Both the position numbers and the translations under genes were made by a program. Under the pieces are notes generated by a model. That model had not been told where the DNA came from, made no database searches, and worked only from the letters and a program-made list of their open reading frames with translations. A DNA stretch of 64,000 bases from Geodermatophilus siccatus (GTDB lineage: Bacteria; Actinomycetota; Actinomycetes; Mycobacteriales; Geodermatophilaceae): contig NZ_FNHE01000001.1 in NCBI RefSeq assembly GCF_900103785.1, forward strand, positions 396,109-460,108, read 5' to 3'. Below are positions 37,669 to 45,909 of this stretch, in pieces (positions within the stretch are counted from its first letter, which is position 1; every line of letters begins with the position of its first letter).

Positions 37669-38826
37669 CTACCCGCCCTCGGCGAGCGGCCGGTCGACGA
37701 AGCGCTTCTGCAGCCCGAGGTCCCACACCTCGTCCCCGCAGACGGCCTCGACGATCCGCGCGGCGGCGCCGACGGACCCGAAGTGCTCCTCGGGCCGGCT
37801 GCGCCCCGCCGCCCGGGCCTCCCGGATCGCGCCGGCCACCTCCGCGGCGACCGCCGGCACGTGCCGGACCGAGGCCGCCGGGGAGCGGTCGGTCTGCCGC
37901 GACCCGACGTCCACCGACGGCGTCCCGAGCACCGGCGCCTCCCGGACGCCGCTGCTGGAGTTGCCGACGACGACCTCGGCGTGCCGGACCAGCGTCAGGT
38001 AGGCGGGGAAGCGCATCGACGGCAGGCGGACGACGTCCGGGCGGCCGTCGAGGCGCTCGAGCGCGGCCCGGACGTCGTGGGTGCCCTCGTCGTTGTTGGG
38101 GTCGATGACCACCCACGAGCCGCCGGCGGCGAGCACGCCGTCGACGACCGCCTCGGCGTGCCGGCGGTTGAGCTCGAGCTCGGTGGTCACCGGGTGCAGC
38201 GCCAGGACGCCGTAGGGCGGGGCCGGGGTGCCGTAGTGGTCGCGCACCGGGGCCAGGTCCGAGTCCGCCGCCACCGCGAGCGCGTCGGCCTCCGGGCTGC
38301 CGACGACCAGCACCCGCTCGGCCTCCTCACCCAGCTGCAGCAGCCGGGCGCGGGCGTGGTCGTTGGCCACGAAGTGCACGTGGGCGTGCTTGCTCAGCGA
38401 GTGCCGGATGGCGTCGTCGATCGTCCCGGAGACCTCACCGCCCTCGACGTGGGCGACGCGGGTATTGGTGAGGCTGCCGGCCAGCGCCCCGGCCAGGGCC
38501 TCGACCCGGTCGCCGTGCACCAGCACCATGTCCGCCGACTCCGCGAGCAGCAGCCGGGTGATCGAGTTGATGCTGTTGGCCAGCACCAGCGCCATCGGCT
38601 CGTCCTCGACCTGGTTGGGCACGTGGTGCAGCGCCCGCAGGCCGGCCCGCTCGATCTCCCGCAGCGTGTAGCCGTACCGGTGCAGCAGGTGCATGCCGGT
38701 GACCACGAGCGAGAACTCGATGCCCGGGGCCGCCTGCAGCCCCAGGTAGACGTCGCGCATCTTGCCGAAGTCCGCGCGCGTGCCGGTGAGGCCGACGACG
38801 CGCCGGGGCCGTCCGAGAGCCGTCAC
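37669..38826 (-). CDS. neuC: UDP-N-acetylglucosamine 2-epimerase, hydrolysing type
   Basis: The 385-residue protein has VVGLTGTRADFGKMRDVYLG, MVLVHGDRVEALAGA, VAHVEGGEVSGTIDDAIRH, LALHPVTTE and GNSSSGVREAPVLGTPSVDVG, diagnostic of hydrolysing NeuC/LegG-type epimerases that release ManNAc (or its diacetamido analogue) from the UDP sugar. GTG 38826 overlaps the neuB stop (GTGA), so neuB-neuC are coupled. Together with neuB and neuA it completes a CMP-nonulosonate pathway. Confidence 0.9.
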   Translation of the reverse strand: MTALGRPRRVVGLTGTRADFGKMRDVYLGLQAAPGIEFSLVVTGMHLLHRYGYTLREIERAGLRALHHVPNQVEDEPMALVLANSINSITRLLLAESADMVLVHGDRVEALAGALAGSLTNTRVAHVEGGEVSGTIDDAIRHSLSKHAHVHFVANDHARARLLQLGEEAERVLVVGSPEADALAVAADSDLAPVRDHYGTPAPPYGVLALHPVTTELELNRRHAEAVVDGVLAAGGSWVVIDPNNDEGTHDVRAALERLDGRPDVVRLPSMRFPAYLTLVRHAEVVVGNSSSGVREAPVLGTPSVDVGSRQTDRSPAASVRHVPAVAAEVAGAIREARAAGRSRPEEHFGSVGAAARIVEAVCGDEVWDLGLQKRFVDRPLAEGG

Positions 38827-39872
38827 GCTTCAGCCAGGTCGGACCACGCCACCTGCACGTCGGCGGGCAGGTCGCGGCTCGCCCGCCGGCCGAGCAGCTC
38901 GTCGTAGTGCTTGGCCACGACCTCGCCGGTGCCGGGGCGCTTGACCCACAGGTTGTCGACGGTGAACTCCTCACCGGCGCCGACCGGCTTGGTCGTCACG
39001 ACGCAGGCGTAGGCGAAGTCGATGGTGGGCTGCTCCTCCGGGAGGATCTCCTTGCGCCCGCCGCGGGCCATGCCGAGCACGTCGGCGCCCTCGATGAGCC
39101 GGGCGAACTCCTCCGGGGTGCTCGAGATCGGGATGTCCGGCCCGCTCCAGGTCAGGTCCGAGGTGAAGTGCCGCTCGAGCACCGCGGCACCGACGGCGAC
39201 CGCGCCGAGGCAGGCGTAGATCGACGTGGTGTGGTCCGACAGGCCCAGGACGGCGTCGGGGAAGGCCTCCCCCAGCTCGGTGATCCCGCCGAGGCGGACC
39301 TTCTCCGGCGGGGTCGGGTACATGCTCGTGCAGTGCATCAGCGCGAACGGCACCCCGCTGGCGCGCAGCAGCTCCACCGACGGGCGGATGGTGCTGACGT
39401 CGTTCATCCCGGTGCTCAGCAGCACCGGCTTGCCGAACGAGGCGATGTGCCGGACCAGCGGGTAGTTGTTGCACTCCCCCGAGCCGATCTTGAACGCGGG
39501 GACGTCGAGCTCGGCCAGCCGGTCGGCCGCGGCCCGGCTGAACGGCGTGGACAGCGCCAGCATCCCGCGCTCGTGCGCGTGGGCGAACACCTCGCGCTCC
39601 TCGCTCGCCGAGAGCGCACAGCGCTGCATCATCCCGTAGATCGACTCGTCGGCGTTCCCGGGCACGACGTCGTTGGGGATCATCTCGTCCTCGACGACGT
39701 GCGACTGGAACTTGACGCACTCCACCCCCGCGTCGGCGGCGTCGTCGATCATGCGGTGCATCCGGTCGAGGTCGCCGTCGTGGTTGATGCCGAGCTCGGC
39801 GATCACCAGAGGTCGCTCGCCGGGACCGACCCGGCGGGCGCCGATGGACAGGGTCCCCGGGGTGTTCGTCAT
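38823..39872 (-). CDS. neuB: N-acetylneuraminate/nonulosonate synthase
   Basis: The 349-residue enzyme has PLVIAELGINHDGDLDRM at about 21-38, VKFQSHVVEDEM, FKIGSGECNNYPLV, STGMNDVSTI, HCTSMYPTPPEKVRLG, LSDHTTSIYA and VLERHFTSD, then a C-terminal SAF antifreeze-like domain (FAYACVVTTKPVGAGEEFTV onward). NeuB condenses ManNAc (or an analogue) with phosphoenolpyruvate to give the nonulosonic acid. ATG 39872 is preceded by TACCGT six bases upstream, suggesting a leaderless start. Paired with neuC. Confidence 0.93.
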   Translation of the reverse strand: MTNTPGTLSIGARRVGPGERPLVIAELGINHDGDLDRMHRMIDDAADAGVECVKFQSHVVEDEMIPNDVVPGNADESIYGMMQRCALSASEEREVFAHAHERGMLALSTPFSRAAADRLAELDVPAFKIGSGECNNYPLVRHIASFGKPVLLSTGMNDVSTIRPSVELLRASGVPFALMHCTSMYPTPPEKVRLGGITELGEAFPDAVLGLSDHTTSIYACLGAVAVGAAVLERHFTSDLTWSGPDIPISSTPEEFARLIEGADVLGMARGGRKEILPEEQPTIDFAYACVVTTKPVGAGEEFTVDNLWVKRPGTGEVVAKHYDELLGRRASRDLPADVQVAWSDLAEA

Positions 39873-39878
39873 GCCGCC

Positions 39879-39884
39879 ACGGTA
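39879..39884 (-). promoter_or_regulatory. Leaderless -10 element for neuB (TACCGT)
   Basis: On the minus strand TACCGT lies six bases before the ATG at 39872. Confidence 0.5.
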
Positions 39885-39989
39885 CGAGCCGGACCCCCGC
39901 CGCCCGCGACTGCTGCGTCGCCCCAGCACCGCTGGTCACACCCGTCCCGTTTCGCCACGTGACGCGAGCCGGGCGCGGCTCACGGCACC

Positions 39990-39995
39990 TAGCAT
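39990..39995 (+). promoter_or_regulatory. Candidate -10 element for the LCP gene (TAGCAT)
   Basis: TAGCAT followed by CGCCC resembles the other -10 elements of the window but lies 116 bases before the GTG at 40112, implying a 5' leader of about 110 bases. A motif shared with the glf upstream region starts at 39935. Confidence 0.35.
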
Positions 39996-40111
39996 CGCCC
40001 TCAGCCTCCGGGTCGACGCCCGCCGCTCTCGACGGCAGCCGCACCCAGGCCGGCCCCGGTCACGACGGATCGGCGTCGTGTCCGCGCGGACGAGCACGAG
40101 GAAGGACCCCC

Positions 40112-41668
40112 GTGAGACGAGAGAACCCCGGAGCGGGTGGCGACCGGCAGCTGCCGGCGCGCCTGGACCCCCGGGCCGGCCGCGCCGGCTCTCCCCGCGC
40201 CCGGTCCCGCTCCCAGGCGGCGGACGAGCCCGCCGAGGAGGGTCCGGCGCCGCGCCGGCGCACCGGCCGCGCCGCCACCGCGGCTCGCGCCGTCGCCGGG
40301 GTGCTGTCGGTCGTGCTGCTCGCCGGGTCCGGCTGGGGCTGGTACCTCGGCCAGGTCGCCGAGGCGACGGTCAACCGCACCGACGCCATCCCGACCGACG
40401 GCAACGACGACACCGGGAACGCGCCCGAGGCGGTGAACCTGCTGCTGGTCGGCAACGACAGCCGCGCCAACCTCAGCGACGAGCAGCTGGCCAGCCTCAA
40501 CGCCGGCACCGACTCGGGCATCAACACCGACACGATGATCCTGGTGCACATCCCGGCCGACGGGTCGCGCGCCTCCTTCGTCTCCTTCCCCCGCGACTCC
40601 TACGTGGAGATCCCCGGCTACGGGATGGACAAGCTCAACGCCGCCTACGCGTACGGCTACGCCGACACCCCGGAGACCGCCTCCACCGAGGTCCGCCAGG
40701 CCGGCGGGGCCCAGCTGCTGGTGCAGACGATCAGCGGGCTGACCGGCCTGCAGATCGACCACTACGCCGAGGTCGACCTGCTCGGCTTCTTCAACCTCAG
40801 CTCCGTCGTCGGCGGCGTCGAGGTCAACCTGTGCGAGGCCGTCGACGACTCCGAGTGGTCCGGCGCGGTGTTCCCCGCCGGCGTCCAGACGATCAGCGGC
40901 GCCGACGCGCTGAAGTTCGTCCGCCAGCGGCACGGCCTGCCCCGCGGCGACTTCGACCGGATCGTCCGCCAGCAGGTCTTCATCGCCGGCGTGCTGCGCA
41001 AGATGCTCTCCGACGAGGTCATGCTGAACCTGGGCAAGCAGCGGGAGCTGGTCGAGGCGGCGTCCCAGTCGCTGACCATCGACCAGGGCCTGGACCTGTT
41101 CCAGCTGGCCGAGCAGATGCAGTCGGTGACCGCCGGCAGCATCGAGTTCCAGACCATCCCCTACGTCGGCACCGACCGCGACGAGCAGGACCGCTCGATC
41201 ATCCGGCTCGAGGACGAGGACACCCTCCACGCCTTCTTCGCCGACCTGTCCGCCGAGCCCGCGGCACCGGCCGGGACCACGCCCGCCGCGCCCGAGACGG
41301 TCGCGCCGTCCGCGGTGACCGTCGACGTCCTCAACGGCTCGGGCACCTCCGGGCTCGCCGCCCAGGCCGCCGCCGCGCTGGAGACCGCCGGGTTCGCCGT
41401 CGGGACGACCGGCAACGCCGACTCCTCCGGCTACGACACCACCGTCGTCCGCTACGCCGCCGGCGACGAGACCCTGGCCGCCACGCTGGCCGCGGCGGTG
41501 CCGGGCGCGGTCGTCGAGGAGGACGCGGACGCCGTCTCCGGCACCGTGCAGCTGGTGCTCGGCTCGGACTTCAACGCGGTGGGCCAGGCCGTCGACCCGG
41601 CCGCCCCGTCGGAGCCGGTCGAGGGCGAGGACGCCCGCACCGCGGCCGACACCGGCTGCATCAACTGA
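40112..41668 (+). CDS. LytR-CpsA-Psr (LCP) family wall-polymer ligase with LytR_C domain
   Basis: The 518-residue protein has a basic, Arg/Pro-rich cytosolic start, a membrane helix near 58-77 (AVAGVLSVVLLAGSGWGWYL), an LCP domain from about 105 (VNLLLVGNDSR, TDTMILVHIPADG, SFPRDSYVEIPG, ADALKFVRQRHGLPRGDFDR), and a C-terminal LytR_C domain at about 400-475 (VTVDVLNGSGTSGLAAQA). It transfers lipid-linked wall polymers, here probably arabinogalactan, to peptidoglycan, as Rv3267 (Lcp1) does. GTG 40112 follows a GAGGAAGGA ribosome site. Confidence 0.94.
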   Translation: MRRENPGAGGDRQLPARLDPRAGRAGSPRARSRSQAADEPAEEGPAPRRRTGRAATAARAVAGVLSVVLLAGSGWGWYLGQVAEATVNRTDAIPTDGNDDTGNAPEAVNLLLVGNDSRANLSDEQLASLNAGTDSGINTDTMILVHIPADGSRASFVSFPRDSYVEIPGYGMDKLNAAYAYGYADTPETASTEVRQAGGAQLLVQTISGLTGLQIDHYAEVDLLGFFNLSSVVGGVEVNLCEAVDDSEWSGAVFPAGVQTISGADALKFVRQRHGLPRGDFDRIVRQQVFIAGVLRKMLSDEVMLNLGKQRELVEAASQSLTIDQGLDLFQLAEQMQSVTAGSIEFQTIPYVGTDRDEQDRSIIRLEDEDTLHAFFADLSAEPAAPAGTTPAAPETVAPSAVTVDVLNGSGTSGLAAQAAAALETAGFAVGTTGNADSSGYDTTVVRYAAGDETLAATLAAAVPGAVVEEDADAVSGTVQLVLGSDFNAVGQAVDPAAPSEPVEGEDARTAADTGCIN

Positions 41669-41672
41669 AGAG

Positions 41673-41727
41673 GGACCCTCCTGCCCCCACCGCTCGCGCG
41701 CTCGCGGCGGGCCCCTGCAGGAGGGCC
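41673..41727 (+). repeat. Palindromic 3'-end repeat, copy C
   Basis: A 55-bp copy beginning GGACCCTCCTGC four bases after the LCP stop codon and ending GCAGGAGGGCC; it has one C fewer and CGCGCGCTCGCG in the core. It ends 21 bases before the next start codon, so it could act as a hairpin between the two genes. Confidence 0.85.
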
Positions 41728-41748
41728 GCCACCTGGGAGGCTCGAGGC

Positions 41749-42549
41749 ATGCTCGACTCCCCACGGACCCCCGCCGACCTGCTCGCCGCGACGCTGCGCC
41801 GCGCACCGGCGGCGCCGCTGCTGACCTCCTACGACGACCTCGGCGGTGGGCGGGTCGAGCTGTCGGCGGCCACCCTGGCCAACTGGGTGGCCAAGACGGC
41901 GAACCTGCTGCAGGACGAGTTCGACGTCACCGGTGGCAGCACGGTCGCCGTGGCGCTGCCGGTGCACTGGCAGACCGCGGCGGTGCTGCTGGGGGTGTGG
42001 AGCTGCGGGGCCACGGTCCTCGACACCGCGGCCGAGGACGACGGCCGGCTCGACGACGCCGACGTCGTCCTGGCCGCGCAGGACCGGCTCCCGCCGCTCG
42101 AGGAGCAGGGGCTGCCCGAGCTGCTCGGCCTCTCCCTCCACCCGCTGGGGATGGGCATGACCGGCTACACCGGCCCGGCCCGCGACTTCGCCCTCGAGGT
42201 CCGCGGGCACGGCGACGTCTTCACCCCCTGGCAACGGCCCGACCCGGCCGCGCCCGGCCTGCTGCTGGGCGGCCTGGAGCTGACCCTCGGCGGCCTGGTG
42301 GACACCGCTCGCGAGCTCGCGCGGCGGCTGGGGCTGGTCGAGGGCGACCGGGTGCTGGTCGACGACCGCACCGCCGCCGAGGCCGGCCCGGTCGCGTGGC
42401 TGCTGGCCCCCCTGGCCGCCGGTGCGTCGATCGTGCTCGTCCGCTCCCCCGACCCCTCCCTGCTGCCGGGCCGCGCCACAGCGGAGAGGGTCACCGCTAC
42501 GCTCGGCCGGACGATCGACGGCATCCGCGAGCTGGGCCGTTCTGCCTGA
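41749..42549 (+). CDS. TIGR03089 family protein (truncated AMP-binding-like), unknown
   Basis: The 266-residue protein starts at ATG 41749 after a GGGAGG ribosome site. TPADLLAATLRRAPAAPLLTSYDD, RVELSAATLANWVAKTANLL, and LPVHWQTAAVLLGVWSCGATV match the small actinobacterial family TIGR03089 (Rv3268), which looks like the N-terminal part of acyl-CoA synthetases without the adenylation motifs. DRLPPLEEQGLPELLGLSL and VRSPDPSLLP follow. The function is unknown. It follows the LCP gene, the same order as Rv3267-Rv3268. Confidence 0.88.
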   Translation: MLDSPRTPADLLAATLRRAPAAPLLTSYDDLGGGRVELSAATLANWVAKTANLLQDEFDVTGGSTVAVALPVHWQTAAVLLGVWSCGATVLDTAAEDDGRLDDADVVLAAQDRLPPLEEQGLPELLGLSLHPLGMGMTGYTGPARDFALEVRGHGDVFTPWQRPDPAAPGLLLGGLELTLGGLVDTARELARRLGLVEGDRVLVDDRTAAEAGPVAWLLAPLAAGASIVLVRSPDPSLLPGRATAERVTATLGRTIDGIRELGRSA

Positions 42550-42591
42550 CGCAGCTCCCCAGCCGCCCGGACGGACGGACGGTGTACCTGC

Positions 42592-43401
42592 ATGGACAAG
42601 GTGGTCGGCAGCGCCGCTGAGGCGGTCGCGGACATCAGGGACGGCGCGGTGCTCGCCGTCGGCGGTTTCGGCTTGTGCGGCGTGCCCATCAAGCTGATCG
42701 ACGCGCTGCTCGAGCAGGGCGCGTCCGGGCTGACGACGATCAGCAACAACTGCGGCGTCGACGACCAGGCGCTGGGCGTGCTGCTCTACGCCGGGCGCAT
42801 CAGCCGGACGATCAGCTCGTTCGTCGGCGGCAACAAGGAGCTGGCCCGCCTCTACCTGTCCGGCCAGCTGACGGTGGAGCTGACCCCGCAGGGCACGCTG
42901 GCCGAGCGGCTGCGCGCCGGCGGCACCGGCATCCCGGCCTTCTACACCCCCACCGGGGTGGGCACGATGGTCGCCGACGGCGGCATCCCGGTGCACTACG
43001 ACGCCGACGGCAACGTCGTCGAGACGTCCCGCCCCAAGGAGATCCGGGAGTTCGACGGCCGGCAGTACGTGCTGGAGACCGCGCTGACCGCCGACTTCGG
43101 CCTGGTCCGCGCCGCGGTCGGCGACCGGCACGGCAACCTGGTGTTCCACGAGTCCGCGCGCAACTTCAACCCGCTGGCCGGCATGGCCGGGCGGGTCACC
43201 ATCGCCGAGGTCGAGGAGCTCGTCGAACCCGGCGAGATCCGACCTGAGGACGTGCACCTGCCCGGGGTCTTTGTCAACCGGGTGGTCGTCGTCGGCCCGG
43301 AGGGCAAGGGGATCGAGAACCGCACCACCCGCCCGCGCACCGACCGCTCCGCCGCGCCGGCCGCCGCCGGCGACGAGGCCACCGAAGGGGATGCCCGATG
43401 A
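42592..43401 (+). CDS. scoA: 3-oxoacid CoA-transferase subunit A
   Basis: The 269-residue protein opens [18 protein letters not shown] and has [52 protein letters not shown] and [12 protein letters not shown], as in SCOT alpha subunits. It moves CoA from succinyl-CoA to a 3-oxo acid such as acetoacetate. scoB follows in an ATGA overlap, and the pair should be one complex. The C-terminus is low complexity. Upstream bases carry a GGAC tetranucleotide repeat rather than a clear ribosome site. Confidence 0.93.
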   Translation: MDKVVGSAAEAVADIRDGAVLAVGGFGLCGVPIKLIDALLEQGASGLTTISNNCGVDDQALGVLLYAGRISRTISSFVGGNKELARLYLSGQLTVELTPQGTLAERLRAGGTGIPAFYTPTGVGTMVADGGIPVHYDADGNVVETSRPKEIREFDGRQYVLETALTADFGLVRAAVGDRHGNLVFHESARNFNPLAGMAGRVTIAEVEELVEPGEIRPEDVHLPGVFVNRVVVVGPEGKGIENRTTRPRTDRSAAPAAAGDEATEGDAR

Positions 43402-44066
43402 GCCTGACCCGCGACCAGCTCGCCGCCCGGGTCGCCCTCGAGCTCGAGGACGGCCAGTACGTCAACCTCGGCATCGGGATGCCGACCCTGGTGCCGAACT
43501 TCGTCCCCGACGACGTGCACGTCGTGCTGCACTCGGAGAACGGCATCCTCGGCGTGGGCCCCTACCCCTTCGAGGGCGAGGAGGACCCGGACCTGATCAA
43601 CGCCGGCAAGGAGACGGTGACGATCCTGCCCGGGGCCAGCTTCTTCGACTCCTCGCTGAGCTTCGGCATGATCCGCGGCCAGCACCTCGACGTGGCCGTG
43701 CTCGGCGCGATGCAGGTCAACCCCCGCGGCGACCTGGCCAACTGGCTGATCCCCGGCAAGATGGTCAACGGCATGGGCGGGGCGATGGACCTCGTCCACG
43801 GCGCCCGCACGGTGATCATCATGATGGAGCACGTCGCCCGCGACGGGTCGCCCAAGCTGGTCGAGGAGTGCACCCTGCCGCTCACCGGCAAGGCCTGCGT
43901 GGACCGGGTGGTCACGGACCTGGCCGTCGTCGACGTCACCCCCGGCGGCTTCCTGCTCCGCGAGACCGCCCCCGGCGTCAGCGTCGAGGAGGTCCAGGCC
44001 GCCACCGGGGCCCCGCTCACCGTCGCCGACGACGTCCGCGAGATGCCGCTCCCGGCTGCTGTGTGA
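43398..44066 (+). CDS. scoB: 3-oxoacid CoA-transferase subunit B
   Basis: The 222-residue beta subunit has [16 protein letters not shown], then [16 protein letters not shown] with the catalytic Glu of SENG that forms the glutamyl-CoA thioester, and [19 protein letters not shown]. It overlaps scoA by four bases. It pairs with ScoA in ketone-body or branched-chain breakdown; acyl-CoA dehydrogenase and a CitE-like lyase are close by. Confidence 0.95.
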   Translation: MSLTRDQLAARVALELEDGQYVNLGIGMPTLVPNFVPDDVHVVLHSENGILGVGPYPFEGEEDPDLINAGKETVTILPGASFFDSSLSFGMIRGQHLDVAVLGAMQVNPRGDLANWLIPGKMVNGMGGAMDLVHGARTVIIMMEHVARDGSPKLVEECTLPLTGKACVDRVVTDLAVVDVTPGGFLLRETAPGVSVEEVQAATGAPLTVADDVREMPLPAAV

Positions 44067-44127
44067 GGGCACCCGGGGACACAGCCCCGCAGGTCACGGG
44101 GTCGACGGGCGCCCGCGAGGCGGTGCC

Positions 44128-44949
44128 GTGACCTTCTCGGTCGTCGCGCGGGACCCGGCGACCGGCGAGCTGGGCATCGCGGTGTCGTCGTGCATCCTCG
44201 CCGTCGGCCGGGCGGTGCCCAGCGCGCGGCCGGGGATCGGGGTGGTCGCGGTCCAGGCGCGCAGCCGGCGGGGCCTGGGCCAGTCGCTGATGGCCGGCCT
44301 CGCCGACGGCGCCGACCCGGCCGACCTGGTGCGCGCGGCGGCGCACGCGGCCGAGGACGTCGACCGGCAGATCGCCGTCCTCGACCCCACCGGTCGCGTC
44401 GCCGCCGACACCGGGCGCGGCTCGTTCCCGGTCAGCGGCCACCTGGTCGGCGACCAGATGAGCGTGCAGGGCAACATGCTCGCCTCACCGGAGGTGCTGC
44501 CGGCGATGGCGCAGGCCTACACCGCCGCCCGCGGCGACCTGCCCGACCGACTGCTCGCCGCGCTGACCGCCGGGCAGGACGCCGGCGGCGACGTCCGCGG
44601 CCGGCAGTCCGCGGCGCTGCTGGTGGTCAGCGGGACACCGGCCAGCGAGGAGGACGACGGCGTCCGGATGGACCTGCGGGTCGACGACTCGGGCGACCCG
44701 GTCGCGCAGCTGCGGATGCTGCGCAACCTGCAGCGCGCCTACGACGAGCGCGACTACGAGACCCTCGCGTTGTTCGCCCCGGAGGGCGCCCGCGACCTCT
44801 ACGCCGCGCTGGCCGCCTCGCAGCGCGGGGACCGCGACGCGGCCCGGGCGGCGCTGGAGGCGCTGCGGGCCCGACCGGGCTGGGCGGCGTGGCTGGCCGC
44901 GATGGCCGGCGACACCCGGCTCGCGGGGGTGTCCCGGCTGCTCGAGTGA
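44128..44949 (+). CDS. DUF1028 family protein (Ntn-hydrolase-like fold), unknown
   Basis: The 273-residue protein opens TFSVVARDPATGELGIAVSS, has GVVAVQARSRRGLGQSLM, LDPTGRVAADTG and GDQMSVQGNMLASPEVLPAM, hallmarks of DUF1028. The fold is thought to resemble Ntn hydrolases, but the expected start nucleophile is not obvious. Its C-terminus has an extra helical tail with LFAPEGARDLYAALAASQRG. The start at GTG 44128 is 61 bases after scoB. The function is not known. Confidence 0.85.
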   Translation: MTFSVVARDPATGELGIAVSSCILAVGRAVPSARPGIGVVAVQARSRRGLGQSLMAGLADGADPADLVRAAAHAAEDVDRQIAVLDPTGRVAADTGRGSFPVSGHLVGDQMSVQGNMLASPEVLPAMAQAYTAARGDLPDRLLAALTAGQDAGGDVRGRQSAALLVVSGTPASEEDDGVRMDLRVDDSGDPVAQLRMLRNLQRAYDERDYETLALFAPEGARDLYAALAASQRGDRDAARAALEALRARPGWAAWLAAMAGDTRLAGVSRLLE

Positions 44950-44979
44950 GGGCGGGGGGCTGGGCCAGCCCCCCGCCCT
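44949..44979. terminator. Bidirectional hairpin after the DUF1028 gene and CitE-like gene
   Basis: AGGGCGGGGGGCT (44949-44961), a GGGCC-type loop, then AGCCCCCCGCCCT (44967-44979) sits at the DUF1028 stop codon between convergent genes. Confidence 0.65.
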
Positions 44980-45001
44980 CCCCCGGCGGCCCCCGGCGCG
45001 G

Positions 45002-45838
45002 TCAGGCCGGTTCGACGCCGAAGGTCTGCGCCAGCCGCTCGATCTTGCGGGCGCGGCCGAGCCGGGGCTTGTCGCTGCCGTCGCGGATGACCCGGCCGCG
45101 GGCCTCGAAGTCGGCCAGGAAGTCCCGCGCCCACGCGACGTCCGACGGCGTAGGGCTGATGACCTCGTTGATCACCGGCGTCTGCTCGGGGTCCAGGCAC
45201 AGCTTGCCGGTGAGCCCGAGGGAGACGGTGACGGCGGTCTGCTCGCGCAGCACCGGGTGGCTGCTGCTCACCGTCGGGCCGTCGATGGGCCCGGGCAGGC
45301 CGCCGATCCTGCTGGCCAGGACCAGCCGGGAGCGCGGGTAGGCCATGGCCAGGTCGTCGGCGCTGGTGCCGGTGTCGCGGCGGTAGTCACCGCTGCCGAA
45401 GGCCAGCCGGAAGGCGCCGCGGGCACGGGCGATGGAGACGGCCTCCTCGATGCCCAGCGCGGACTCGACCAGCGCCAGGACGGGCGTGGAGCCGCCGAGC
45501 CGGTCGGCGGTCTCGGTGACCTGCTCCCCGGCCTCGGTCTTGGCCAGCATCACGCCGAGCAGGCCGGGCGCCCCGGCGAGCTTGGCGACGTCGTCGTCCC
45601 AGAACTCCGTCGAGCGGTCGTTGATCCGCACCCAGGCCGACCGGTCGCCGCGCGAGAGCCACTCGATGACGCCGGCGCGGGCCTGGTCCTTGTGCGCTGG
45701 GTCCACCGCGTCCTCGATGTCGAGCACGATCTGGTCGGCTCGCGACTCCGAGGCCCGGTCGAACAGGTCGGTACGGGCACCGTTGACCAGCAGCCAGGAA
45801 CGTGCGTCCTCCGGACCCACCTTGCGTTGTCTCACCAC
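45002..45838 (-). CDS. CitE-like HpcH/HpaI aldolase family lyase
   Basis: The 278-residue protein has SWLLVNGARTDLFDRA, ADQIVLDIEDAVDPAHKDQAR (metal-binding Glu/Asp), WVRINDRSTEFWDDD, LGVMLAKTEAGEQV and LVESALGIEEAVSIARA, as in citrate lyase beta subunits and malyl- or citramalyl-CoA lyases. No citrate lyase alpha or gamma genes are nearby, so it is probably a stand-alone lyase of an acyl-CoA (for example citramalyl-CoA). It is convergent to the DUF1028 gene. GTG start with MVRQRKVGPEDARS; the exact first codon is not certain. Confidence 0.85.
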   Translation of the reverse strand: MVRQRKVGPEDARSWLLVNGARTDLFDRASESRADQIVLDIEDAVDPAHKDQARAGVIEWLSRGDRSAWVRINDRSTEFWDDDVAKLAGAPGLLGVMLAKTEAGEQVTETADRLGGSTPVLALVESALGIEEAVSIARARGAFRLAFGSGDYRRDTGTSADDLAMAYPRSRLVLASRIGGLPGPIDGPTVSSSHPVLREQTAVTVSLGLTGKLCLDPEQTPVINEVISPTPSDVAWARDFLADFEARGRVIRDGSDKPRLGRARKIERLAQTFGVEPA

Positions 45839-45909
45839 ACCCCCATCCTCGTACCGTGTCCTGGGCCACTCGGGACCGGGGCGGGGGCGCAGGCGGCTCG
45901 GGCGGTGCG

